Of a DNA stretch of 64,000 nt, positions 16,916 to 24,923 are shown piece after piece. The position numbers and the translations under genes were made by a program. Under the pieces are notes generated by a model that saw nothing but the letters and a program-made list of their open reading frames with translations, was not told where the DNA came from and ran no database searches. Numbering within the stretch: the stretch's first letter is position 1; each line of letters opens with the position of its first letter. Source of the stretch: Marinagarivorans algicola (GTDB lineage Bacteria; Pseudomonadota; Gammaproteobacteria; Pseudomonadales; Cellvibrionaceae); the NCBI RefSeq assembly GCF_001292705.1, contig NZ_LGAK01000020.1:1-64000 (forward strand), read 5' to 3'.

Positions 16916-19669
16916 ATGACTGCTGCCGCCGCGCCTTTGGTGCTTGTTGATGGTTCCTCTTATTTGTTTCGCGCTTACCATGCGCTGCCACCGCTCAATA
17001 ACTCTAAAGGCCAACCAACAGGGGCTATTAAGGGCGTCATTAATATGATGCGTCGGCTCATCAAAGATTACCCGCAAAGTACCGTGGTGGTCATTTTTGA
17101 TGCTAAAGGCAAAACCTTTAGAGATGAAATTTACAGCGAATACAAAGCCAATCGGCCGCCCATGCCCGACGATTTGCGCTGCCAGATTCAGCCCATACAC
17201 GACATTATTCGCGCGATGGGTCTTCCCCTTATCTGCATTGAAGGCGTAGAGGCCGATGATGTTATTGGCACCTTAGGTCGTATAGCCACCGAGCACTCGC
17301 GTGACCTTGTCATATCAACTGGCGATAAAGATATGGCGCAGCTGGTCAATCAACATGTGACGCTCGTTAATACAATGACAGACACCAAAATGGATGTCGA
17401 AGGTGTAAAAGAAAAATTTGGTATTCCACCTGAGCTAATCATCGACTTTTTGGCGCTAATGGGTGATAAAGTCGATAACATCCCAGGGGTGCCAGGGGTT
17501 GGCGAAAAAACAGCGCTGGGTTTATTGCAAGGCTTAGGCAGTATTAAAGAAATTTATCAGCGCTTAGACGAGGTCGCAACACTCAGCTTTCGCGGCGCTA
17601 AAACCATGGCCAAAAAGCTTGAAGCTAATAAAGAGCAGGCCGAGCTGTCTTATTTGCTCGCAACGATTAAGCAAGATGTTGAGCTTGATTTTACGCTCGA
17701 TGAACTGGCCAATACCGGCCCCGATCAAGAGGCCCTAAATACCCTGTTTACCGAGTTTGAATTTAAAAGCTGGGTGAAAGCGGCAGGTGCTGAGTCTACA
17801 GTTTCAAAAGCCGAGGCTCCCACGGTGCTCGAAAGCGCCGATGAGGTATTAACACCGAGTACGCCAACCCATTATGAAACCATACTCGATGAGGCCTCTT
17901 TTAATGTGTGGCTTCAAAAGTTAAAAGCGGCAAAATTATTTGCCTTCGATACCGAAACCACCAGTCTTGATTACATGCAAGCACAAGTGGTTGGTGTCTC
18001 TTTTGCGGTAGAGCCCGGCAGCGCCGCTTACGTACCCTTTGGGCATGACTATTTAGGTGCGCCAGCGCAGTTAGCGCGTGATTGGGTGCTCGCACAATTA
18101 AAACCACTGCTCGAAGATGCCAATACACCCATTGTGGGGCAAAATTTAAAATACGATGCCAATGTATTGAGCAACCACGGCATAGACTTTAAAGCGTTTA
18201 AATACGATACCATGCTAGAAAGCTATGTGTCTAACTCGCTAGGGCGTCATGATATGGACACCTTGGCGTTAGCACACTTAGGTCATGCCAATATTAGCTT
18301 TGAAGAAATCGCAGGTAAGGGGGCTAAGCAACTCACCTTTAATCAAATCGAGTTAGACAAAGCCGCGCCCTATGCCGCTGAAGATGCTGATATTACTTTG
18401 CGCTTACATTTGGCTTTATGGCCAAAATTAGAGACGCAGCCTGAATTATTATCGGTATTTAATAGCATCGAAATGCCGCTTGTGAATGTATTGCACAGCA
18501 TAGAGCGCAACGGTGTATTGCTTGATGCTAATGTTCTCAATACTCATAGCCAAGAATTAACGCTGCGCTTAGCCGAGCTGCAAAAAGAGGCCTTTGACTT
18601 AGCCGGGCGCGAATTTAATTTAGCTAGCCCTAAACAGCTAGGCGAAATATTTTTTAATGAATTAGGTTTGCCCGTACTTAAAAAAACCAAAGGCGGCGCA
18701 CCGTCTACCGCCGAAGAAGTACTGCAAGAGTTAGCGCTTGATTATCCATTGCCTAAACTTATTTTAGAGCATCGTGGCCTAGCCAAACTTAAATCGACGT
18801 ATACCGATAAACTCCCGCAAATGATTGCGCCAGACACAGGTCGTGTGCATACCTCTTATCATCAAGCAGTCACTGCAACAGGGCGCTTAAGCTCTAATAA
18901 CCCTAACTTGCAAAATATCCCTATTAAAAACACCGAGGGCCGGCGCATTCGTAAAGCCTTTATCGCGCCGCCTGGATATAAAATAGTCGCGGCCGATTAT
19001 TCACAAATTGAACTGCGTATTATGGCGCATTTATCGGGTGATAAAACCTTGCTCGCGGCGTTTAATGACGGTAAAGATATACACAGCGCAACTGCGGCAG
19101 AAGTGTTTGGTGTCGCTTTAGACGATGTACAAGCTGAGCAGCGCCGCAGCGCTAAAGCCATTAATTTTGGCTTGATTTACGGCATGAGTGCTTTTGGCTT
19201 AGCCAAACAATTGCATATTGGCCGCGCCGAGGCGCAAAAGTATATTGACCTATATTTTGAACGTTACCCAGGTGTTAAAAATTATATGGACAACACCCGC
19301 GTCGATGCCGCCGAAAAGGGCTACGTACAAACCCTTGGCGGCCGACGTTTATATTTACCCGAAATTAACGACCGCAACGGTATGCGCCGTCAAGCAGCGC
19401 AGCGCACCGCTATTAACGCACCCATGCAAGGCACCGCCGCCGATATTATTAAAATTGCCATGATTACAGTGAATAATTGGCTGGCCGAAACCAACCAACC
19501 CGCCAAAATGATTATGCAAGTACACGATGAATTGGTCTTTGAAGTCAAAGAAGATGCCGTCGAAACCTTTAAAGACGAGGTGTGTGATTTAATGGGCCAG
19601 GCTATGACACTCGATGTGCCTTTATTGGTTGAGGCGGGTATGGGCGACAACTGGGATGAAGCGCACTAA
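16916..19669 (+). CDS. polA: PolA, DNA polymerase I
   Basis: DNA polymerase I removes RNA primers and fills gaps in replication and repair. All three domains are present in 917 residues: the 5'-3' exonuclease (DGSSYLFRAYHA at the start, GDKVDNIPGVPGVGEKTA), the proofreading 3'-5' exonuclease with D345 and E347 in FDTETT, and the polymerase with DYSQIELR (D694), the O-helix RRSAKAINFGLIYG and VHDELVFEV (D871). The proofreading residues are intact, unlike in some bacterial PolA. The start ATG at 16916 follows CTAGG. It is a monocistronic housekeeping gene. Confidence 0.98.
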   Translation: MTAAAAPLVLVDGSSYLFRAYHALPPLNNSKGQPTGAIKGVINMMRRLIKDYPQSTVVVIFDAKGKTFRDEIYSEYKANRPPMPDDLRCQIQPIHDIIRAMGLPLICIEGVEADDVIGTLGRIATEHSRDLVISTGDKDMAQLVNQHVTLVNTMTDTKMDVEGVKEKFGIPPELIIDFLALMGDKVDNIPGVPGVGEKTALGLLQGLGSIKEIYQRLDEVATLSFRGAKTMAKKLEANKEQAELSYLLATIKQDVELDFTLDELANTGPDQEALNTLFTEFEFKSWVKAAGAESTVSKAEAPTVLESADEVLTPSTPTHYETILDEASFNVWLQKLKAAKLFAFDTETTSLDYMQAQVVGVSFAVEPGSAAYVPFGHDYLGAPAQLARDWVLAQLKPLLEDANTPIVGQNLKYDANVLSNHGIDFKAFKYDTMLESYVSNSLGRHDMDTLALAHLGHANISFEEIAGKGAKQLTFNQIELDKAAPYAAEDADITLRLHLALWPKLETQPELLSVFNSIEMPLVNVLHSIERNGVLLDANVLNTHSQELTLRLAELQKEAFDLAGREFNLASPKQLGEIFFNELGLPVLKKTKGGAPSTAEEVLQELALDYPLPKLILEHRGLAKLKSTYTDKLPQMIAPDTGRVHTSYHQAVTATGRLSSNNPNLQNIPIKNTEGRRIRKAFIAPPGYKIVAADYSQIELRIMAHLSGDKTLLAAFNDGKDIHSATAAEVFGVALDDVQAEQRRSAKAINFGLIYGMSAFGLAKQLHIGRAEAQKYIDLYFERYPGVKNYMDNTRVDAAEKGYVQTLGGRRLYLPEINDRNGMRRQAAQRTAINAPMQGTAADIIKIAMITVNNWLAETNQPAKMIMQVHDELVFEVKEDAVETFKDEVCDLMGQAMTLDVPLLVEAGMGDNWDEAH

Positions 19670-19730
19670 ATAATGAATAAGTATTCTATCTGCAATGGCA
19701 ACCGGCTGGGTAGATTTCTAGGGTAAATGT

Positions 19731-20357
19731 ATGAATTTACAAAAATTAAAACACGCCCAAAAGCAGTTCTTCAGCGCCTACCCCGGTGGTTTTAGTCACC
19801 CCGATATGATAGCTATCGGTAAAAAGCATAATGTGCATAAATTGGCTGATTTTTGTGTAGAGTCCTTCGCCGAAGAGCGATTTAACCAGCCCGACGAGCT
19901 ACTCGATAATTGGGTGAAGGTGGTGAGTCGCTCATCAATGATCTCGTTATTTGAGAAGCCTAAATTTAAAGGCTTTATTAATACCGCGATGGGCGATGAG
20001 CGCAAGGTATTGGTTGATAGCCTTTACGAAATATTACACGGCAAAGCCAGTATTGGATTTAGTTTGCAGTGTGATTTACTAAAGCGTGATAAGTTGGCTA
20101 AGTGGACATTGATCAGTGCTGTACCTGCTTATTATCGCCTACACGATGAAATTTTTATGAAGCCTAATACGGTTAAAGGCATTATTGCGCACTTTGAGTT
20201 ACCCGATTTACTTTATAAGCCAAGCCCTAGTTGGGCGTTTTATCAACATTATCGCGCGCAAATCTTACAGATGAAAGCACATATCGATGAAAGCTTAAAG
20301 CCCAATAACCCGGCTTTTTGTGGTTTCTTAATGATGAGTTTACCCAATGCAAAGTAA
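19731..20357 (+). CDS. Conserved hypothetical protein upstream of sigma factor
   Basis: A soluble 208-residue protein without signal peptide or membrane helix. It contains PGGFSHPDM near the start and a helical, charged middle (DELLDNWVKVVSRSSMISLFEKPKF). I do not recognise a domain. Its last 11 bases overlap the start of the ECF sigma factor gene, so the two are probably translated together, and it may belong to that regulatory unit (inference). It looks like a genuine gene from its length, clean start and codon use similar to polA. Confidence 0.75.
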   Translation: MNLQKLKHAQKQFFSAYPGGFSHPDMIAIGKKHNVHKLADFCVESFAEERFNQPDELLDNWVKVVSRSSMISLFEKPKFKGFINTAMGDERKVLVDSLYEILHGKASIGFSLQCDLLKRDKLAKWTLISAVPAYYRLHDEIFMKPNTVKGIIAHFELPDLLYKPSPSWAFYQHYRAQILQMKAHIDESLKPNNPAFCGFLMMSLPNAK

Positions 20358-20994
20358 TGCACTATTGCACGCTGAAAGTTCAGTGACGCAACACTTTAAT
20401 GATGTGGGGTTTATGTCTCAGTTGCGCGAGCAAATGATTCGCTTTACACAGACCCAGCTACGCGATGCCGAAATTGCCGAAGATATTGTGCAAGAGGCCT
20501 TATTAGGTGCGGTTAAAAACCTCAAGGCTTTTGCTGGGCGTGCCGCTTTTAGAAGCTGGGTGTTCGCTATTTTAAAAAATAAAATGCTCGATCATATTCG
20601 CAAGCAAGGCCGAGCACCAGCAACGCACAGCATTGATGCCGAAGAATTTAATGAAAAAGGCCATTGGCAGCAAGAGGCTAAGCCCATGCCGTGGCAGTGC
20701 CCTGAGGCAGGCTTAAAACAAGAGCAATTTATGGTGATACTGGAGCTGTGCTTAAACAAGCTGCCAGGCAGTCAGGCGCAAGTTTTTATGATGCGTGAAT
20801 TTTTGGGCTTGTCCTCTGACGAAATTTGCACAGAGGTTGAAATTACCGAAAGTAACCTGCATGTACTTTTGTATCGAGCCCGAATGGGTTTGCAAAAGTG
20901 CATGGCCAATAACTGGCTGCATGATGATCGTCAGGCAACACTACAAAAAAGCATTAAAAAAAATTTAACGCATACCAGCCAAAAAAATCGGTAA
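20347..20994 (+). CDS. ECF-type sigma-70 factor
   Basis: A 215-residue alternative sigma factor. Region 2 is visible in DAEIAEDIVQEALLGAVKNL and FRSWVFAILKNKMLDHIRK (-10 recognition). Region 4 follows in LNKLPGSQAQVFMMREFLGLSSDEICTEV with the helix-turn-helix ITESNLHVLLYRARMGLQKCM. The linker and the zinc-finger gene directly after it resemble the TIGR02943-type sigma factors (recalled, not searched). It overlaps the preceding gene by 11 bases and precedes the zinc-finger gene by 5. Its signal and regulon are unknown. Confidence 0.9.
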   Translation: MQSNALLHAESSVTQHFNDVGFMSQLREQMIRFTQTQLRDAEIAEDIVQEALLGAVKNLKAFAGRAAFRSWVFAILKNKMLDHIRKQGRAPATHSIDAEEFNEKGHWQQEAKPMPWQCPEAGLKQEQFMVILELCLNKLPGSQAQVFMMREFLGLSSDEICTEVEITESNLHVLLYRARMGLQKCMANNWLHDDRQATLQKSIKKNLTHTSQKNR

Positions 20995-20999
20995 TTGAT

Positions 21000-21233
21000 A
21001 TGAATTGTCAAAAAGCTAGCGAGCTTGCCTCTCGTCAATACGATCAGCCATTATCGTTGTCAAAAAAAATAAGCCTAAAGTTTCACCTTTTAATATGCAA
21101 ACACTGCCGTAACTTTAATAAAAATATTGAACAGTTGAGTCATTCAATGCAAAGCTTTTTAAGGGGCGATGACAACAAAGATCAAAAAACTGATACCAGC
21201 GACAGCGATGATAGCGATAGCCAATTAAAGTGA
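21000..21233 (+). CDS. Small zinc-finger (zf-HC2-like) protein, likely anti-sigma
   Basis: A 77-residue protein. MNCQKASELASRQYDQPLSLSKKISLKFHLLICKHC pattern elements (C3, then H29 and CxxC at about 33-36) fit the zinc-binding fold of ZAS anti-sigma factors, which hold their sigma partner inactive until a stress releases it. Unlike many, it has no membrane helix; the C-terminal tail is an acidic Asp/Ser run (DTSDSDDSDSQ). It sits five bases after the sigma gene and is almost certainly its partner (inference). Confidence 0.75.
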   Translation: MNCQKASELASRQYDQPLSLSKKISLKFHLLICKHCRNFNKNIEQLSHSMQSFLRGDDNKDQKTDTSDSDDSDSQLK

Positions 21234-21254
21234 AAATAGAGTGATGGAGTTTTT

Positions 21255-21890
21255 ATGGGGCAAATGAATCAAACAGTGAGTCATTTTTTTGCTTACATTA
21301 GTAAAATTCGATGGATTGTGCGCTGGGGCCTAAAGCGTAATGCCATTCCCGAAAACGTGATGGAGCATAGCTGGGAGGTTGCCACGATTGCACATGCACT
21401 GGCGCTCATTAGTAACCGGCGCTTTGAGGGCTGCTATGATGCTAATGCCGTAGCTACCGCTGCACTGTATCACGATGTTTCAGAGGTGATTACTGGCGAC
21501 ATGCCAACACCCATTAAATATCATTCAAAAGGTATGCAAGCAGCTTTTAAAGAGGTTGAGGTGCAAGCTGAGCGTGAGCTTATAGCCTTGCTTCCCCGCG
21601 ATTTACAGCAAGACTTTGAGCCCTTAGTGGTTAGCTCGCAAGTGCCTAAAGATATTAAGCAATTAATTAAAGGGGCCGATACCATTGCAGCTTTTTTAAA
21701 ATGCCAAGAAGAGCTTAAAGCGGGTAATAGTGAATTCTCTAAGGCGGCAGAAGATATTGCTATGCGACTAGCGCGCTCAGATATTCCAGCGGTTGATGTA
21801 TTTTTAGAAGTCTTTGCCCCCAGCTATAAGCTCACGCTTGATGAGCTTTTAAATGGTAGCGAAAAAGTGCGTAGTTTACCGGCGCAATAG
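21255..21890 (+). CDS. yfbR: YfbR-type 5'-deoxynucleotidase (HD domain)
   Basis: YfbR removes phosphate from deoxynucleoside 5'-monophosphates, including dUMP precursors, and helps balance dNTP pools. The 211-residue protein carries the HD-domain metal ligands in ENVMEHSWEVA, the pair HD in ALYHDVSEVITGDMPTP, and a later D in LIKGADTIAAFL. GGAG lies six bases before the ATG at 21255. It follows the anti-sigma gene by 21 bases, so it may be read in the same transcript even though its role is general. Confidence 0.9.
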   Translation: MGQMNQTVSHFFAYISKIRWIVRWGLKRNAIPENVMEHSWEVATIAHALALISNRRFEGCYDANAVATAALYHDVSEVITGDMPTPIKYHSKGMQAAFKEVEVQAERELIALLPRDLQQDFEPLVVSSQVPKDIKQLIKGADTIAAFLKCQEELKAGNSEFSKAAEDIAMRLARSDIPAVDVFLEVFAPSYKLTLDELLNGSEKVRSLPAQ

Positions 21891-21942
21891 GGCGCAATCA
21901 CTTGCCTCGTTCCTTAGCGCCTTAGTCATCGTTTTATAGCCT

Positions 21943-22977
21943 TTAAAATTGTGTTTTTAAGGTGTCAAATATATCCATAATACGGGCAATGTATTGGTCT
22001 TTTGGCTTAAAACTACTGCTATTTTGCTGAATAAAATCACGCTCTAAATGCGTGATCAGTTTGCGCAGGCGATAATGATGCAGTCTTGTATAGTATTGTA
22101 TGGGGTCGGTGATTAAACCCGAAAAAGAAGCCACTACGGCCAATGTACACATAACACCAAAACTACAAGTAATAATGAGCGCAGCGGAGGGTGAGGGTGG
22201 GAATATCTCGTAGTAATACCCGCCTAGCGTACTGCCTAAAATAAAAGTTTGGGTTTGTTGGTGTTTAGCGCTAAGCGCCGCCACAATAATCCCTAAACCC
22301 AGCCCACCAGGGGTGAATTTTTTAAAAGCTAAAGCCCCAGCAATCGTGCTAATTAACGTATTGGTAATATCGGCTGATGCGGTGCGTGTAATGGCGTATT
22401 GCTCGAGTGCCTGTGTGGTAATGGGGTCGATAGCCTGAATGATTTTTTGTCGTTGCGCGTGTAACCTTTGATTGTGCGCTTCGGTATTGATTGTGTCGTT
22501 ATTACTGCTGTGATTGTTATTTTTATTGTTGTCACCTTGATGCAGATTGCATTGCAAGGTGCGGGCGAGTTCATCGGCGATGTATTGGTGTAGCTCTCCT
22601 TTTTTTGGGTCTTGCCGGTTACCTAATAAATGCTGATTAATAATGTTGACGCTGTGCTTTTGTACATCAGTGCCAAAGCCATTAGGTATTTTGAGTAAGC
22701 GGTTGCGCCAGGCGTGCTGGTTGCACTTGCCCAAAATAAAAGCGGTTAATTGCAATAAAACAAAAAAAGGCGCCCACATTAAATTAACAGGCATTTTGAT
22801 TAAATCCCAACCAAAAGCGACTTTATTGGTGTGCCAAGCACCTGGGTAGCTAAAATGCTGCTGAGTAAAGCTTGGAATGCGCTTTTTACAATGCTCAAAA
22901 TAGCGCTGGGCACCACGGTTAATCGCCGCTTGCAATGCCGGTGTTACATCTTGGAAGGTATTATTTGATTCGGTCAT
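21943..22977 (-). CDS. Multi-span membrane protein, possibly DUF6635-like
   Basis: A 344-residue protein with hydrophobic segments at about 65-85 (MWAPFFVLLQLTAFILG), then clustered at about 205-275 (LISTIAGALAFKKF, GLGLGIIVAALSA, ALIITCSFGVMCTLAVVASF). The N-terminal region YFEHCKKRIPSFTQQHFSYPGAWH and the segment RLLKIPNGFGTDVQKH recall a family of unknown function (perhaps DUF6635; not certain). A low-complexity Asn/Ser/His insert lies at about 145-170. It is encoded just upstream of nothing else on its strand except the pseudouridine synthase, whose stop is four bases away from its start. Confidence 0.65.
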   Translation of the reverse strand: MTESNNTFQDVTPALQAAINRGAQRYFEHCKKRIPSFTQQHFSYPGAWHTNKVAFGWDLIKMPVNLMWAPFFVLLQLTAFILGKCNQHAWRNRLLKIPNGFGTDVQKHSVNIINQHLLGNRQDPKKGELHQYIADELARTLQCNLHQGDNNKNNNHSSNNDTINTEAHNQRLHAQRQKIIQAIDPITTQALEQYAITRTASADITNTLISTIAGALAFKKFTPGGLGLGIIVAALSAKHQQTQTFILGSTLGGYYYEIFPPSPSAALIITCSFGVMCTLAVVASFSGLITDPIQYYTRLHHYRLRKLITHLERDFIQQNSSSFKPKDQYIARIMDIFDTLKTQF

Positions 22978-22980
22978 ATT

Positions 22981-23727
22981 CTAATCTGGTTTTGGTGTAA
23001 TTTGGTTTGAGTTATTGGGTTTTAACATACTGTAGGCTTGCTGCTGCGTGAGCTCAGCGTAATTGCCTGGTGCCAAGTTGGCGGGTAAATGTAATGGGCC
23101 AATCGCAAAGCGGTGCAGCTGTGTGACTGTATTATTAAAAAAGCCAAACATTCTTTTTACTTGATGATAGCGCCCTTCGGTCAGTGCTAGCTCGGCTTGA
23201 TGGCTGTTGATGATTGTGAGTACAGCGGGTTTTGTTGTAATACCTTCAAAATTGAAGTCAATACCGGCTAAAAATTGCGTGCGATATTGCTCGGTAATAG
23301 GGTCGGCTGTTGTGACAAGGTAATGTTTTTGAATACACAGCTCCGGTAGTGATAAATGGCGTGTCCAAAAACCATCATTGCTCAGTAGCATGAGCCCTGT
23401 AGTATTAAAGTCTAATCGCCCTGCAATATGCAGCTCGTCTTTATGTGGGTGCTGAATAATATCCAGTACGGTTTGGTTTTTATCATCACGTGTTGCGCTA
23501 ACCACACCTTTAGGTTTATGCAATACAACATAATGGGCGGTTTTATGCGGGAGCATTTTGCCGGTGACGTTTACTTGGTCAAAGGGTGTGATGGTTTGGT
23601 TGGCGCTGTGAGCGAGTAGGCCGTTGATAGTGATTTTTTTTTGGGCAATCAATAATCTGATACTGTTTTTGGCAATATCGGTGTGCAGGCTAACAAACCT
23701 ATCGAGGCGGGTGCGAGAGAGTTTCAT
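22981..23727 (-). CDS. RsuA/RluB-family pseudouridine synthase
   Basis: The enzyme isomerises a specific uridine of rRNA to pseudouridine. The N-terminal S4 RNA-binding domain (RLDRFVSLHTDIAKNSIRLLI) is followed by the catalytic domain with VVLHKPKGVVSA and the active-site motif GRLDFNTTGLMLLSNDG, in which the Asp is catalytic. The length (248) and the short S4 domain fit RsuA (16S U516) best, but related RluE/RluF-like enzymes cannot be excluded. It is divergent from epmA and is followed after three bases by the membrane protein gene. Confidence 0.88.
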   Translation of the reverse strand: MKLSRTRLDRFVSLHTDIAKNSIRLLIAQKKITINGLLAHSANQTITPFDQVNVTGKMLPHKTAHYVVLHKPKGVVSATRDDKNQTVLDIIQHPHKDELHIAGRLDFNTTGLMLLSNDGFWTRHLSLPELCIQKHYLVTTADPITEQYRTQFLAGIDFNFEGITTKPAVLTIINSHQAELALTEGRYHQVKRMFGFFNNTVTQLHRFAIGPLHLPANLAPGNYAELTQQQAYSMLKPNNSNQITPKPD

Positions 23728-23874
23728 AAGAGGGTATAGGTTTTTTGAGGACTGCCATCATATCATTCACTGAGCTATCACATAGCGGCACACAGAGTAT
23801 TTAGGCGCACATAGTATTTATAAGCAACTTTGGGTAACCTAATACTATTTTAAAACGCGATATTTGAGTATTTT

Positions 23875-24825
23875 ATGACCACCGGTTTTACCCCCACAGC
23901 CACAATAAAAACACTAAAAGCCCGCGCGCAGTTATTAGCCGCCATTAGAGCGTACTTTTTACAGCAACAAGTTACCGAGGTCGATGTACCGGCTTTGGGC
24001 CATTTTAGTGTGACTGATGTGCACTTGGCCGCCTTAGTCGTTGAGGTCGGCAATAGCACGCAATATTTACAAACCTCGCCAGAGTTTTATATGAAGCGCT
24101 TATTGGCAGCGCGAATGGGTGATATTTATAGCCTAGCCAAAGCTTACCGGGCCGATGAAAGCGGTTCGCGGCACCGGCCTGAATTCACCATGCTCGAGTG
24201 GTACCGTTGTGGTTTTGATGATGGCGCATTAATGGCCGATATTACTGGGCTATTGCAAGCTGTTGGCGTGAGCGAGCCTATTAAACAGGTCGCTTACGGT
24301 GAGGTCTTTGAGCGTGTAACAGGGCTCAACCCGCATACTGCCGGCGAGGGCGCTGATGATGCGCTTGCTCAATACGCCTTGCAACACTTTGATGTCGCTT
24401 GGCCTAATACCCCCAAAAGTACATGGTTAGATTTAATTTTTAGCCAACACGTAGAGCCCACTCTTTTAGAGCCTACATTTGTTTTTGACTTTCCGGCTTG
24501 CCAGTGTGCATTGGCAAAAATTGCCAACAATAGCGCGGGCCAAAAAGTCGCGAAGCGATTTGAATTGTATTGGCAGGGCCTAGAGCTTGCGAATGGTTAT
24601 TGGGAGCTAACCTGCCCACAAGAGCAGCGCGCGCGCTTTGAACAAGATAATGCAACCCGCAGCAAGCAAGGCCTGCAACCGATCACCCCCGACCCCCATT
24701 TTATAGCGGCTATGGAGCACGGTTTGCCAGAGTGCGCCGGTGTCGCGTTGGGTGTTGATCGCTTGTTAATGTGTTTATTACAGGAAAAAGATATTGCCGC
24801 CGTTATACCCTTTGCGCAGGGTTAA
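23875..24825 (+). CDS. epmA: EpmA, elongation factor P beta-lysine ligase
   Basis: EpmA (YjeA/PoxA/GenX) is a truncated class II lysyl-tRNA synthetase that attaches (R)-beta-lysine to EF-P, which then rescues ribosomes stalled at polyproline. The 316-residue protein has no anticodon-binding domain. The aaRS motifs are RHRPEFTMLEWYR (motif 2) and GVALGVDRLLM (motif 3), preceded by the substrate loop TSPEFYMKRLLAA. EpmB and efp are not in this window. Convergent with ettA, another translation factor. Confidence 0.95.
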   Translation: MTTGFTPTATIKTLKARAQLLAAIRAYFLQQQVTEVDVPALGHFSVTDVHLAALVVEVGNSTQYLQTSPEFYMKRLLAARMGDIYSLAKAYRADESGSRHRPEFTMLEWYRCGFDDGALMADITGLLQAVGVSEPIKQVAYGEVFERVTGLNPHTAGEGADDALAQYALQHFDVAWPNTPKSTWLDLIFSQHVEPTLLEPTFVFDFPACQCALAKIANNSAGQKVAKRFELYWQGLELANGYWELTCPQEQRARFEQDNATRSKQGLQPITPDPHFIAAMEHGLPECAGVALGVDRLLMCLLQEKDIAAVIPFAQG

Positions 24826-24842
24826 GGGAGGCAATAATAGTT

Positions 24843-24872
24843 AGCCCAATTTCGGGACCTCTCAATAGTGAC
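24843..24872 (+). repeat. MITE-like repeat, solo right end (copy C)
   Basis: GCCCAATTTCGGGACC then TCTCAATAGTGAC matches the last 30 bases of copy B with two differences. Only the right end is present. It directly follows a stretch (24823-24847) that resembles the left arm of the palindromic element at 42.5 kb, so the junction between epmA and ettA is built from fragments of two repeat families. Confidence 0.55.
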
Positions 24873-24874
24873 AT

Positions 24875-24900
24875 AAAAAAGGCTGCTTTATGGGCAGCCT
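24875..24900 (-). terminator. Rho-independent terminator of ettA
   Basis: AGGCTGC (24880-24886) pairs with GCAGCCT (24894-24900) around TTTATGG. Read on the minus strand the stem is followed by six T, and it lies 24 bases after the ettA stop. Confidence 0.85.
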
Positions 24901-24923
24901 TTCGACACGTTTTTTTGCAATGC

